From JBKQVT01 sp963727245 (lineage in GTDB: Bacteria; Planctomycetota; Planctomycetia; Pirellulales; Thermoguttaceae): a stretch of 64,000 bases of DNA. The notes under the pieces are model-generated. The model searched no databases. It saw only the letters and a program-made list of their open reading frames with translations, and was not told the origin of the DNA. The DNA lies in assembly GCA_963727245.1 (NCBI GenBank), contig CAVSFO010000004.1, positions 389,114 through 453,113 of the forward strand. Direction: 5' to 3'. How positions within the stretch are numbered: the stretch's first letter is position 1; every line of letters begins with the position of its first letter. Below are positions 1 through 7,600 of the stretch, piece after piece. The position numbers and the translations under genes are program-made.

Positions 1-538
1 TCTCGACTTCACGGTCCTTCAACCGCTCGCGGAGCACGGGGATCGCGCCGCGGGCCTCCGGCCCGACGTATCGGATCGCCTCCAGGGCGGCGCAGCGCGT
101 GCTCTGGTCCGAGGACTTCATGTCCCGTATCCAGTTGCTCAGGAAGGTGCCGACCGATTCGGTCCTGCTCTTTCGGGTGAGGCCGCCTTTGCCCTTCTCT
201 CCGAATTTGAGCGTGTTTCCCTCGATATGGACCGTCGCGGTCGCGGGATCCTTGCGTATAAGTTGGTCGCCGACGATCCGATACGCCTCTCCATGGGAGG
301 CCGAACCGCCCCAGTGTGCGTCCTTCATCGTCACCACCAAGACGCCGTTGGCGCCGAACATCATTTCAAACTGCAGCGGCCCCCATTCCGTCTTCACAAC
401 GTCGCTTTCCCAGGTGCCCACGATCTCCTCTTCCAACCGCTTCTCCGCCGTCTGGTCTTCTGCGCAGAAGGCGGCCGAAGCGGCAAGCAAAAGAATCGCG
501 GCCGCGGTAGACATCGATAACCGCTTGAAATTCGCCAT
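1..538 (-). CDS. Secreted hypothetical protein, C-terminus cut by window edge
   Basis: The reading frame starts at an ATG (536-538) and runs off the left edge without a stop. About 179 residues are visible. The N-terminus is a signal peptide: MANFKRLSMSTAAAI followed by an Ala/Leu-rich core ending near AAFCAED. The middle (GTWESDVVK..., MKDAHWGG..., RIVGDQLIR) alternates strands and resembles the planctomycete family of short secreted proteins that start with a 'GTW' strand (TIGR03067-like, from memory). The last visible part (STRCAALEAIRYVGPEARG) looks like a HEAT-type helical repeat. Likely exported. Function unknown. Confidence 0.75.
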   Translation of the reverse strand, partial: MANFKRLSMSTAAAILLLAASAAFCAEDQTAEKRLEEEIVGTWESDVVKTEWGPLQFEMMFGANGVLVVTMKDAHWGGSASHGEAYRIVGDQLIRKDPATATVHIEGNTLKFGEKGKGGLTRKSRTESVGTFLSNWIRDMKSSDQSTRCAALEAIRYVGPEARGAIPVLRERLKDREVE

Positions 539-591
539 AAAGCCTCCTTTGTAGTTGACTCTGACCCAGGGTTGAACAATTCGTTAGGCTC

Positions 592-1017
592 CTATGCCCG
601 TTTGCAGTGAGGGCACTCGGTTTCACCTCTCTTATACTCATACCCGCAACTGGGGCAAACGCTCTTCCTTTCGATCATGGGCGGTGGGAGTCCAAATGGT
701 CCCAAAACCACCCGCCCGCACTTCGGACAGTCCAACAACGGCCTCGCGCGCGCATGGCCTTCCTGATAGCCATTGGTCATTTCGCCGTAGGCGCGGCAGA
801 AAGGGCACTTCATGAGGACCCGCGCGATCCCGAATTGCATCACCACAGCCAGCAGGGCCCCGCACACGCAGGGCACGGCAATGATGGTCACGGGCACCCA
901 AAACAACACCCTATGGCCTGACCAGTTCAACCAAAACGCGAGCACGAACATCGCGAAGAGCGTAACGCCGATGGCCACGATGCCGCGGCCGAACACGATC
1001 GGAACCCTGATCGTCAT
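592..1017 (-). CDS. Small membrane protein with zinc-ribbon tail
   Basis: A 141-residue protein. Two hydrophobic segments (about residues 12-31 and 38-62) are followed by a cytoplasmic-type tail with three CxxC pairs: CPFC, CPKC and CPSC, plus a final CPHC near the C-terminus. This pattern suggests two zinc ribbons. A GGGAG ribosome-binding site lies 5' of the ATG at 1015-1017. Small zinc-ribbon membrane proteins of this kind are common in planctomycetes and have no known role. A similar but unrelated-looking protein occurs at 63592-63947. Confidence 0.8.
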   Translation of the reverse strand: MTIRVPIVFGRGIVAIGVTLFAMFVLAFWLNWSGHRVLFWVPVTIIAVPCVCGALLAVVMQFGIARVLMKCPFCRAYGEMTNGYQEGHARARPLLDCPKCGRVVLGPFGLPPPMIERKSVCPSCGYEYKRGETECPHCKRA

Positions 1018-1282
1018 CGCCGTGTCTCCCTAATCCGGGATTTCCCATTTGGACGCCGCTCGGATACGCTCCGAACGGCAACGCCTCCCCATGTTAGCCA
1101 ATCGCTGCGTGGAATGCCAGTTGGCCCGCTGATTCTTCCGCCGAGAGTCTGGTTTCACAGGCCGTCCTGATGTCCGACGCCCCTCCGCGGAGATAGTTTT
1201 GGCGTGGTTTTCTGCCCGCAGATCATGCATTCCCCGTCGCTCTCGCCAAGAACCGCTTCGTACTTCTGTTCAACCGGGCTTC
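1018..1282. other. Gap with no supported gene
   Basis: The reading frames here are short, mutually overlapping and show no family resemblance. I see no tRNA, terminator or strong palindrome. The stretch lies between the zinc-ribbon membrane gene and the decayed duplicate at 1283-1810 and may be part of the same degraded region. Confidence 0.4.
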
Positions 1283-1810
1283 TTAACCGGACCGACATAC
1301 CGCTAGGGGAATCGCCAGTCGTGCGATCCTCTCCAGAATCGCTGCGAACAGTTGTTGCGGCACGGCGATCTCCGCCAATTGGAACGCCACGTACTTCGAG
1401 CGCCGAGTCACCTTCGCTCTGAAGAAGGGCACCACGGCGTTGTTCTCGGGCGTGACGCATTTGCGTAACCGTTCACAGGGCGGGCGGGGACTGGTCCATT
1501 TTTCGGCCAACCGACGTGATTTTCATGGGCGACGTGGGCCGAAAACATGGACCTGTCCCCTTCTTCCCCGCCCTGTGAACGGTTACCCTTTGCTGGCACG
1601 TTGATTCAGCGCCGCAATGTAGTCGGGATAGCCGTCCGGCCGCAGGGGCTCGGTGATGTAGGTCGTCTCCTTTGAGATCGTCACCAGGACGCCCGATCTC
1701 CGCGCAAAGGTTACGAGACAATAGTTGACGACCATCTTCAGCGGGATCGCTGCACCGACGAGCACGAACAATATCAGGAGGACCTTCTTCACCCGAGAGC
1801 GTGTCGCCAT
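1283..1810 (-). pseudogene. Truncated duplicate of the 553-residue protein at 5923-7584, interrupted by a palindromic element
   Basis: The first 75 codons (1810 down to 1587) are nearly identical to the N-terminus of the gene at 5923-7584: a TM helix, then FARRSGVLVTISKETTYI and GYPDYIAALNQR. The frame stops inside an inserted 122-bp palindrome (1465-1586). It then resumes on the far side with the exact continuation VTPENNAVVP-FFRA (about 1453 down to 1412). After that the homology ends and an unrelated tail (SKYVAFQLAEIAVPQQLF...) runs to a stop at 1283. From memory the tail resembles the C-terminus of IS1380/IS4-type transposases, which is low confidence. A dead gene fragment is clear; the origin of the tail is not. 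Confidence 0.8.
1465..1586. mobile_element. MITE-like palindrome with inverted ends and target-site-like duplication
   Basis: The element begins GTAACCGTTCACAGGGCGGG and ends with the reverse complement of that sequence. The inner arms also pair (GGTCCAT..TTTCGGCC). It has no coding capacity. It is flanked by CATTTGC (1458-1464) and CCTTTGC (1587-1593), 6 of 7 bases identical. The uninterrupted paralogue near 7360 has a single CCTTTGC at the matching place, so the flanks look like a 7-bp target duplication. This makes it a small non-autonomous mobile element. No matching transposase or RAYT gene is in the window. Confidence 0.75.
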
Positions 1811-1841
1811 GGCTGCACTTTCCTGTTATTAGCCGAGACCA

Positions 1842-2162
1842 CTATTTTCCTTGCTTGGCGACTGGCTGACGAATTACCAGCCCCAGGATCAAGAGCACAA
1901 TGCCGAGTATGCCCAAGGGAAATACGGCGTACATCGGAACCATCGCCATGTTAATGGTATGCGCCACCTGGGACGCCACCTGCGGCGGCGTGGTTGGGGA
2001 GGTTGCAATCGCGTCAAAGGTGACCAGCATTTCCCGGAGAGTTATGATGAAACCGGCTGCCCAGCAGAGAGCCGCCAACACGAGGCACGCCACTGCCGAG
2101 CGGACAAGCCAGCGAGTGGCGCGGGTCTTCGGCGGGGGCAATTCGTGCGGATCGTTTTCCAT
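1842..2162 (-). CDS. Small two-helix membrane protein
   Basis: A 106-residue protein starting at the ATG at 2160-2162, chosen because an AGGAG site lies 9 bases upstream. A longer frame would add 13 residues without support. The short charged N-terminus (MENDPHELPPPKTRATRW) is followed by a TM helix near residues 18-40, a linker, and a second helix near 77-97 (YAVFPLGILGIVLLILGLVI). No family is recognised. It sits just downstream of the kinase gene on the same strand, 125 bases away, but is not obviously coupled to it. Confidence 0.65.
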   Translation of the reverse strand: MENDPHELPPPKTRATRWLVRSAVACLVLAALCWAAGFIITLREMLVTFDAIATSPTTPPQVASQVAHTINMAMVPMYAVFPLGILGIVLLILGLVIRQPVAKQGK

Positions 2163-2287
2163 GACAGCGTGCTCCTGACAGTGAGAGGCGGACCGGCACA
2201 TTTTACCGCACGGTCGCGTTACGGGACAGGCGTGCCGGGAACCCTGGGCTTCGGCTCCCGAGACAGCCTCTCCCCCGGCCGGTCACC

Positions 2288-4993
2288 TCAGTGACCCTTG
2301 CCCTCGAAGGCCCATCGTCGAATGCAGTGGTTCGGGAAGTGCATAGTGTCGATTGTGGCGAAATCGCTCAGGGGATATTTTTTCCCATCGGCAGATTTGA
2401 CGAAGATGTCAGTTAGCGGCTTGCCATCCGCAAGGGCCTTGTCCAGTGCGTCGTGCACAGTGCGTTCCGGGACCCCCTTCGCCGCCATGCTCGCGTTGTC
2501 ACACGTTGTGCCCCGTTGCTCGTCCTGGTGGATCTCCGGCAGCGGCGGAATGGGTTGGTCGGAGACGTCGGCCACCACGACTTGGGCATCGTGCGGCAGG
2601 ATCAGCACCGCCTGTTGGACACGATTATCGATCAGGCGGGCGAGTTTCGCCGCATCGACATTCGGTTTGCCCTGCACGTAGATCTCGGCCCGGCAGGCGC
2701 TACTCACGCACGTGATGGAAGACAGCATGTCATCGCCGATAATGCACTTCTGGATTGGGCCGCATATCTTGTCGTCCATCTCGGTCGCCAAAGCACCTGG
2801 GTATTCCACAGTGATTTTGAAGACGGCCACCGGCGTCCTCACCGAGGATTGGTTCGCATACAACAATATAGCCAATATAATGAAAGCGAAGAACACGTAA
2901 CCGATGATCAGGCCCGCCAGCGCAATGCCGTTTCCGCCACGATCGGGGTTTCGCCGAATGGCTCGCCGGGCGAGATGGCCGCACACGATCCCGGGCACGC
3001 ATCCGAACGGTCCGAGGAGAATGCTCGAACAACTCAGCAGCAGAGACGCGACGGCCAGGCCGGATAGCTCCCTTCTGCCCCTGCCGAGTTCGCGAAGCGC
3101 CGACCTTAGCTCCTCTGCGGCCTCCGGGCTGATTTCCCCCGACGCAGGAGACCTGTCGGCATGTGGTACGTCGTCCGGCGGCGAAACACTGGCGGAGCCA
3201 GTGGCACGCGCGCGAGACGCCGGCGGCGCCAGTGGCACGCTTCCGCCGACCGGCCGCCTGGCCGCGCGCCACGCCCAGCGGACGATCAGGTAATCAACGC
3301 CGAGCGCCAGCAGGATCGCCAGACCAAAGACGAAGAGGACCCCCAGCCTGATGGGCAGGGCGGCGCCGGCGGCCGGCTGCATGACGGAATAAAGGGCAAA
3401 CGAGATGATGGCCATCGCCGGCATGACGATCAGCACGTCCAGCAGCAGCAGCGGGAACGCAATCGCATCGAACAGGGCCAAACCCAGTCCGTACAGTCGG
3501 CCCGCGGAATGGCGAATCTGGGAAATGGAAATCGCGCCGAGGATCGTGGCGCCGAACGGCGCGGTGATGCTCAGCACGAGGGTGACAACGACAAGAAATA
3601 TGCCAATCGCTTGGAGCACCTGCTGAAGGGGCGACACCGGGGCCGGCTTGGCAACAACATCCAACGGTGCAGTCCAGATCACAACCAGAACGGGAGTCAC
3701 GAGAAAAAACGCCGCCCAGACCGCCCCCACGACGGCCAGCCGCGAGAACCGCGGCGTGACACCGGCCCGTGTGCCACTGGCTCTGCCAGTGCTCGGAGGA
3801 GACGTGTCGGAATCCTGTACGTCGTCTGCCGGCAAAGCACTGGCGGAGCCAGTGGCACCCAAAGCACTGGCAGAGCCAGTGGCACGCGCCGGCGTTTGGG
3901 AAATCGTCTCGACCCGCGTCTTCAGCTCGCTCACCTGCTGATACCGACGCTCGGGTTCCTTCTCCAGCGCCCGGAGCACCACTTCGTCGAGCCGGACGTC
4001 GATTTCGACTTTCTTCGAGGGCGGGGCGAACTTCCCGATCGGCAACTCGCCGGTCAACATCTGGTAGAAGACCACGCCGAGCGAATAGATGTCGGCCCGA
4101 TGGTCCACGTCCTTGGGATGCTCGAATTGCTCGGGGGCCATGTAGTGGGGCGTGCCCATCACCTGTCCCTCGCCGGTCAGCGTGACGTCCTTGAGCTCGC
4201 GGCCGACGAGCTTCGCCAGGCCGAAGTCGGCGATCTTCACCCGGCCGCGGCTGTCCATCAAGATGTTTTCCGGCTTGATGTCGCGATGGACCAGGCCGGC
4301 GTTGTGGGCGAATTGCAGGGCGTCGCAAATCTGCGGCACGATGGCCAGGGCTTGCTCGGGCGAGAGCGTGCTCGCGTTCAAGAGCCGCCGCAGGTTCAAG
4401 CCGTCGACATACTCCATGAGGAAGTAGTACAACGGACCCTCGGCCCCGGCCGCCGTCCCGTCGGCGGGCGAGGGGAGGCTGGCAGTGCCCTCACCCCCGG
4501 CCCCTCTCCCGGAAGGAGAGGGGAGGTTTGCGCCGCCCTCACCCCCGGTCCCTCGCCCGGAGGGAGAGGGGGGAGGGTGTGCCTGGCCGAAATCGTAAAC
4601 CGCGACGATGTGCGGATGGTTGAGCATGGCCATCGCGCGGGCCTCGCGGGCGAAGCGCTCGGCGAAGGCCGGGTCCTGGGCGACCTTCGGCGAGAGGATT
4701 TTCAGCGCCACCAGGCGATCGAGCCGTTTCTGCCGGGCCTTGTAGACCACGCCCATGCCGCCGTGGCCCAACAACTCCAGGATTTCCAGGTCGGGGAAAT
4801 ATCGCGTCAGCTCGGCGGGCGTGGGCGGCACGAACCGGCCGGCGAAATCGCTGGTCGCGTCCGACTGCCAGGCGATTTCCGAACCGCCGGCCGTGGAAAA
4901 GCCCGCCTTGAGCACGCAATTGGGACACAAGCCCTGGGGGGCATCCCCCGGCACCTCGGCCCCGCATTGCGGACAGCGACTGGGTTCGGTCAT
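2288..4993 (-). CDS. Membrane Ser/Thr protein kinase with zinc ribbon, DUF4190 and an RND-porter-like C-terminus
   Basis: A 901-residue protein. Zinc ribbon: CPQC and CPNC, residues 7-26. Hanks-type kinase domain about 65-365: Gly loop GHGGMG 76-81, Lys98, HRD 236-238, DFG 256-258 and an APE-like MAPEQF. An in-frame Ser/Pro/Gly insert at about 140-186, between the strands on either side of the hinge approach, is the translation of a palindromic repeat family. Repeat-derived ATGSASA stretches follow at 371-387 and 596-603. Several TM helices span 418-570. A DUF4190-like pair of helices spans 642-711. Residues about 725-803 (VEYPGALATEMDD...) and 862-884 (DGKKYPLSDFATI) read like parts of an RND efflux porter domain. 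The start at 4993 is the ATG just before the zinc ribbon. It probably works with the ECF sigma factor 90 bases upstream. Confidence 0.9.
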   Translation of the reverse strand: MTEPSRCPQCGAEVPGDAPQGLCPNCVLKAGFSTAGGSEIAWQSDATSDFAGRFVPPTPAELTRYFPDLEILELLGHGGMGVVYKARQKRLDRLVALKILSPKVAQDPAFAERFAREARAMAMLNHPHIVAVYDFGQAHPPPSPSGRGTGGEGGANLPSPSGRGAGGEGTASLPSPADGTAAGAEGPLYYFLMEYVDGLNLRRLLNASTLSPEQALAIVPQICDALQFAHNAGLVHRDIKPENILMDSRGRVKIADFGLAKLVGRELKDVTLTGEGQVMGTPHYMAPEQFEHPKDVDHRADIYSLGVVFYQMLTGELPIGKFAPPSKKVEIDVRLDEVVLRALEKEPERRYQQVSELKTRVETISQTPARATGSASALGATGSASALPADDVQDSDTSPPSTGRASGTRAGVTPRFSRLAVVGAVWAAFFLVTPVLVVIWTAPLDVVAKPAPVSPLQQVLQAIGIFLVVVTLVLSITAPFGATILGAISISQIRHSAGRLYGLGLALFDAIAFPLLLLDVLIVMPAMAIISFALYSVMQPAAGAALPIRLGVLFVFGLAILLALGVDYLIVRWAWRAARRPVGGSVPLAPPASRARATGSASVSPPDDVPHADRSPASGEISPEAAEELRSALRELGRGRRELSGLAVASLLLSCSSILLGPFGCVPGIVCGHLARRAIRRNPDRGGNGIALAGLIIGYVFFAFIILAILLYANQSSVRTPVAVFKITVEYPGALATEMDDKICGPIQKCIIGDDMLSSITCVSSACRAEIYVQGKPNVDAAKLARLIDNRVQQAVLILPHDAQVVVADVSDQPIPPLPEIHQDEQRGTTCDNASMAAKGVPERTVHDALDKALADGKPLTDIFVKSADGKKYPLSDFATIDTMHFPNHCIRRWAFEGKGH
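3185..3242. repeat. Palindrome family D copies inside the kinase gene
   Basis: GCGGAGCCAGTGGCACGCG and a second CGCCAGTGGCACGC are copies of the family whose core is GTGCCACTGGC-TCC-GCCAGTGGCAC. They are translated as ATGSASVS/PLAPPAS in the kinase linker after the membrane region. No frameshift results. Confidence 0.7.
3770..3886. repeat. Cluster of palindrome family D in the kinase gene
   Basis: Three copies of the ACTGGC-TCC/CTG-GCCAGT hairpin lie in and around the segment between the kinase domain and the first TM helix. They are read in frame as ATGSASAL twice. The other copies of this family in the window are at 3185, 25975, 48986 and 51035. Confidence 0.75.
4488..4572. repeat. Palindrome family E (two copies) inside the kinase domain
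   Basis: Two tandem copies of CCCTCACCCCCGG followed by a CCCTCTCCCGG-AGGGAGAGGGG hairpin at 4488-4523 and 4536-4572. Together with flanking Pro/Ser/Gly codons they add about 46 residues to the kinase domain. The same family is intergenic at 25279-25452 and inside a histidine kinase at 47785-47905. Confidence 0.8.
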
Positions 4994-5083
4994 TTCGAAG
5001 CTCCCCGGCTGACAGGAAACGTCCGGAAGTGGTCCTACAAGTTCCTGACCCAAAAAGTCGCAAAGGTTACACGCCTGCTCGAA

Positions 5084-5845
5084 TTATTTTTCGCAGCCGA
5101 GAACTGCCAGCAGTTCGCGCAATTCGTCCTCCAGCGTCTCGGGCTCGACGATCGTCCGTGCAATCTCCTCCTTGAGCAACTTGCGGTATCGCCGCCGCAG
5201 GCGATGGACCGCTACTTTGACGGCCCCCGCGCTCACGGCCAGTTCCTCGGCGACTTCGGAATAGGGTTGCTTTCCCGCGCTGCCGGCGAGGAATTGCTTC
5301 AGACGGTCGAATAGCTGCGCTTTGCCCGCAGCGCGGGCTTCCTCGCGGAGCCGGCCCAGCACGAGGTCCAACAAGGCCAGGGCCCAACGCCGTTGGTAGA
5401 GCCGCTCGGGCGTCAAATTGTCTACGGGCCCGATCTGTGCATAGCGACGTTCGCCGCAGTCGAAATCCAAGGAAATCATGGGCCGGCCGCCGCCGCGTTT
5501 CTGCGCCCCTTGGCGCCGCTGTTGGTTGGCCAGGAAGTGCTTCATCGCGCCGAGCAGAAACGAGCGGAACCGTCCGCGCTGCCGGTCGGCGGCCGCCACG
5601 GAGTTCTTGGCCAGCAAGCGGAGGAAGAACTCCTGCGTCAAGTCCCGGGCGTCGTCGGCCGCGTGGCCGGCCCGCCGCACGAAGGCGTACAGCGGGAACC
5701 AGTAGTTCTCGCAGAGCACGGCCAGCGCCCGGCTGGCTTCCGCCGAGCCCTGGCGGCCGGCGCTGACCACCATGCTCCAGTGCGTGGTGGCGAAGCGGTC
5801 GTCGCCGCCCGGCCGTCGTTGCGGTTTGCTTTCCTGGCGCGCCAT
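5084..5845 (-). CDS. ECF-type RNA polymerase sigma factor, kinase-associated
   Basis: A 253-residue protein with the start set at MARQESKPQRR (5843-5845). Region 2 is seen in FRRAGH-like helices and DDARDLTQEFFLRLL (the 2.2 core-binding part), followed by RGRFRSFLLGAMKHFL. Region 4 is YSEVAEELAVSAGAVKVAVH, a helix-turn-helix, followed by RLRRRYRKLL. This matches the planctomycete sigma70_ECF family in which the sigma gene sits beside a membrane Ser/Thr kinase (2288-4993, 90 bases downstream, same strand). No anti-sigma gene is adjacent, which agrees with the kinase being the regulator. The partnership is inferred from position. Confidence 0.88.
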   Translation of the reverse strand: MARQESKPQRRPGGDDRFATTHWSMVVSAGRQGSAEASRALAVLCENYWFPLYAFVRRAGHAADDARDLTQEFFLRLLAKNSVAAADRQRGRFRSFLLGAMKHFLANQQRRQGAQKRGGGRPMISLDFDCGERRYAQIGPVDNLTPERLYQRRWALALLDLVLGRLREEARAAGKAQLFDRLKQFLAGSAGKQPYSEVAEELAVSAGAVKVAVHRLRRRYRKLLKEEIARTIVEPETLEDELRELLAVLGCEK

Positions 5846-5922
5846 AGCCGTATTGTAAGCAAATTTCCGTGCTTCGGCGAGTTGCGACAGCCGTTTGGCT
5901 TCACCACCCTGCCGCCCGACGC

Positions 5923-7584
5923 TCACTTCCGCTGCGGCACGATGCGGACGGCGATGTCATCGCAGCCCTGAAGCTTGTTGTCGTTGGGGTCGTCATATTG
6001 GTTCCGGCCGCCGTCATCGATGCCGTTGGGGCCGACGCTGTAGAGCAGATAGCCGTCGGCCTGCGGCTTGTAGTGCAACGCTCCGCCGCTGAAAATGTCC
6101 TTGGGGACCACGGCGACGTACTTGGGCACAAGGTCCGCGAGTTTCGCCGGGTACGAGCCGTGCCGGGCACGGTACTCGGCCAGCGCAAAGGCCAGCTTGG
6201 TGAGATCAAACGCCGTATTCCCCCGGTCCTCCGCGTTAATGGCTGCGCCGTTGGACGGCAAGAGTGACCTCACCATCTCAAGGCTGAATTTCTCGGAGAT
6301 GCGCGGACGGGGATCGAGCAGTAACGACACGGCCCAAGATTTCCAACTCTTGGCCGCCTCTATTTGCTTCTTCAGGTCGGCGTCTATCTCCTTCCATCCT
6401 TCGACTCGCCGGGCCGGCGTGGGTCGGCGTGCGTAGGCAACGGCCCGATCGCACCAATGGTTGCCCGTGCGAAGGGCCGCGTCCAAGTCGATGGCGGCAG
6501 GATTGGCAGCGATTTCGTTAAGTTCCTTTACGAGAGTGGCCTTACCACGTGCAAGCACTGCCATGGAATCGAGAACCTCGAACCGCTCGCACACGTCAAG
6601 CTTGTCGACCATTTTGGTCATGGGCGGCAGTGCGGCCAGGTCGGCACGCATCTTCGCCACCTGGGCGGCCGTGAGGCGGGCACGTTGCAGCAGGATCTGA
6701 TCTTCGATGCACGTGACGCTGTCCATGGTGATGGCCACCAGGCTGTCGAGCATGGTCGGCCCCTGGCTTACCAGCCGGGCCAAGCGATGGACCGCCAGCA
6801 AGTCGGCCCATGCCTCGTCGATCTTGCCGTCTTGAAGTCGCTGCATTGCGCGAGCACTAAGCGCGCGGATCGATCCACGCAGCTTCGCCGGGACCGGCAC
6901 TGCGGCCCACGTGGCGTCAAGGAGGCATCCTTCGGAGACCAGGGGGCTATACCAACGCGGCCGCGCGGATGCCTCGACCAGTAAATCGAGCGGCTGCCGG
7001 TTGGCCGCCAGCCAGCCGGCGATCAAGGGAAATTCCTCTGCCCGCCAAGGCCGTTCCGTCGCCCCGTCGAGTTGTTTGCAGATTTCCTTCCAGATTTGAT
7101 CATCCGGGTGGTTGCCCGGCTTGGTGGGCTTCAAGGTCTTGGCATACTCGTCGGCGTCGATGAAATACTTGCCTTCTTCCGGCAGCGGCGCAATGCCGAG
7201 CATCTTGCAATACTCACGGCGGTACGCTTGAACGTCCATGCCGGGGCCCAACGCGATGCCGAGCATCCCGGAAACCTCGTTGCGAAAATCCTGCGCGACC
7301 ATCTTGGGACCCATCGCCCGAAATACGGGCACGACGGCGTTGTTCTCGGGCGTGACGCCTTTGCTGCCGCGCTGGTTCAGCGCCGCGATGTAGTCGGGGT
7401 ATCCGTCGGGCCGCAGCGGTTCGGTGATGTACGTCGTCTCCTTCGAGATCGTCACCAGGACGCCCGATCTGCGGGCAAAGACCACGAGAAAGTAGTTGAT
7501 TACGAACAGCTTCAGCGGGATCGCAAGGCCAAGGAACACGAGCGACAGGATGACGATCTTCTTCAATCGGAAATGTGTCGGCAT
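5923..7584 (-). CDS. Membrane-anchored planctomycete protein of unknown function
   Basis: A 553-residue protein with one N-terminal TM helix (about 8-32) and a long extracytoplasmic helical region. The C-terminus (FALAEYRARHGSYPAKLADL, then GYLLYSVGPNGIDDGG) matches the end seen in many planctomycete proteins related to type II pseudopilin tails: a Tyr-Pro turn, then a Gly-Asn-Gly-Asp-Asp loop. A sharp ENNAVVP motif near residue 80 is shared with the decayed duplicate at 1283-1810. An AGGGAAA site precedes the start. Its end overlaps only untranslated sequence upstream of the sigma gene. Function unknown. Confidence 0.8.
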   Translation of the reverse strand: MPTHFRLKKIVILSLVFLGLAIPLKLFVINYFLVVFARRSGVLVTISKETTYITEPLRPDGYPDYIAALNQRGSKGVTPENNAVVPVFRAMGPKMVAQDFRNEVSGMLGIALGPGMDVQAYRREYCKMLGIAPLPEEGKYFIDADEYAKTLKPTKPGNHPDDQIWKEICKQLDGATERPWRAEEFPLIAGWLAANRQPLDLLVEASARPRWYSPLVSEGCLLDATWAAVPVPAKLRGSIRALSARAMQRLQDGKIDEAWADLLAVHRLARLVSQGPTMLDSLVAITMDSVTCIEDQILLQRARLTAAQVAKMRADLAALPPMTKMVDKLDVCERFEVLDSMAVLARGKATLVKELNEIAANPAAIDLDAALRTGNHWCDRAVAYARRPTPARRVEGWKEIDADLKKQIEAAKSWKSWAVSLLLDPRPRISEKFSLEMVRSLLPSNGAAINAEDRGNTAFDLTKLAFALAEYRARHGSYPAKLADLVPKYVAVVPKDIFSGGALHYKPQADGYLLYSVGPNGIDDGGRNQYDDPNDNKLQGCDDIAVRIVPQRK

Positions 7585-7600
7585 CGCCGGGATTTCCCTA

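Noticed and set aside
1283..1408. Transposase remnant at the end of the broken duplicate
   Set aside because: The 40-residue tail is only a remembered likeness to IS1380/IS4 C-termini; too short to call.
3161..5314. A 717-codon plus-strand frame opposite the kinase
   Set aside because: Antisense of the kinase gene; composition and lack of motifs show it is a shadow.
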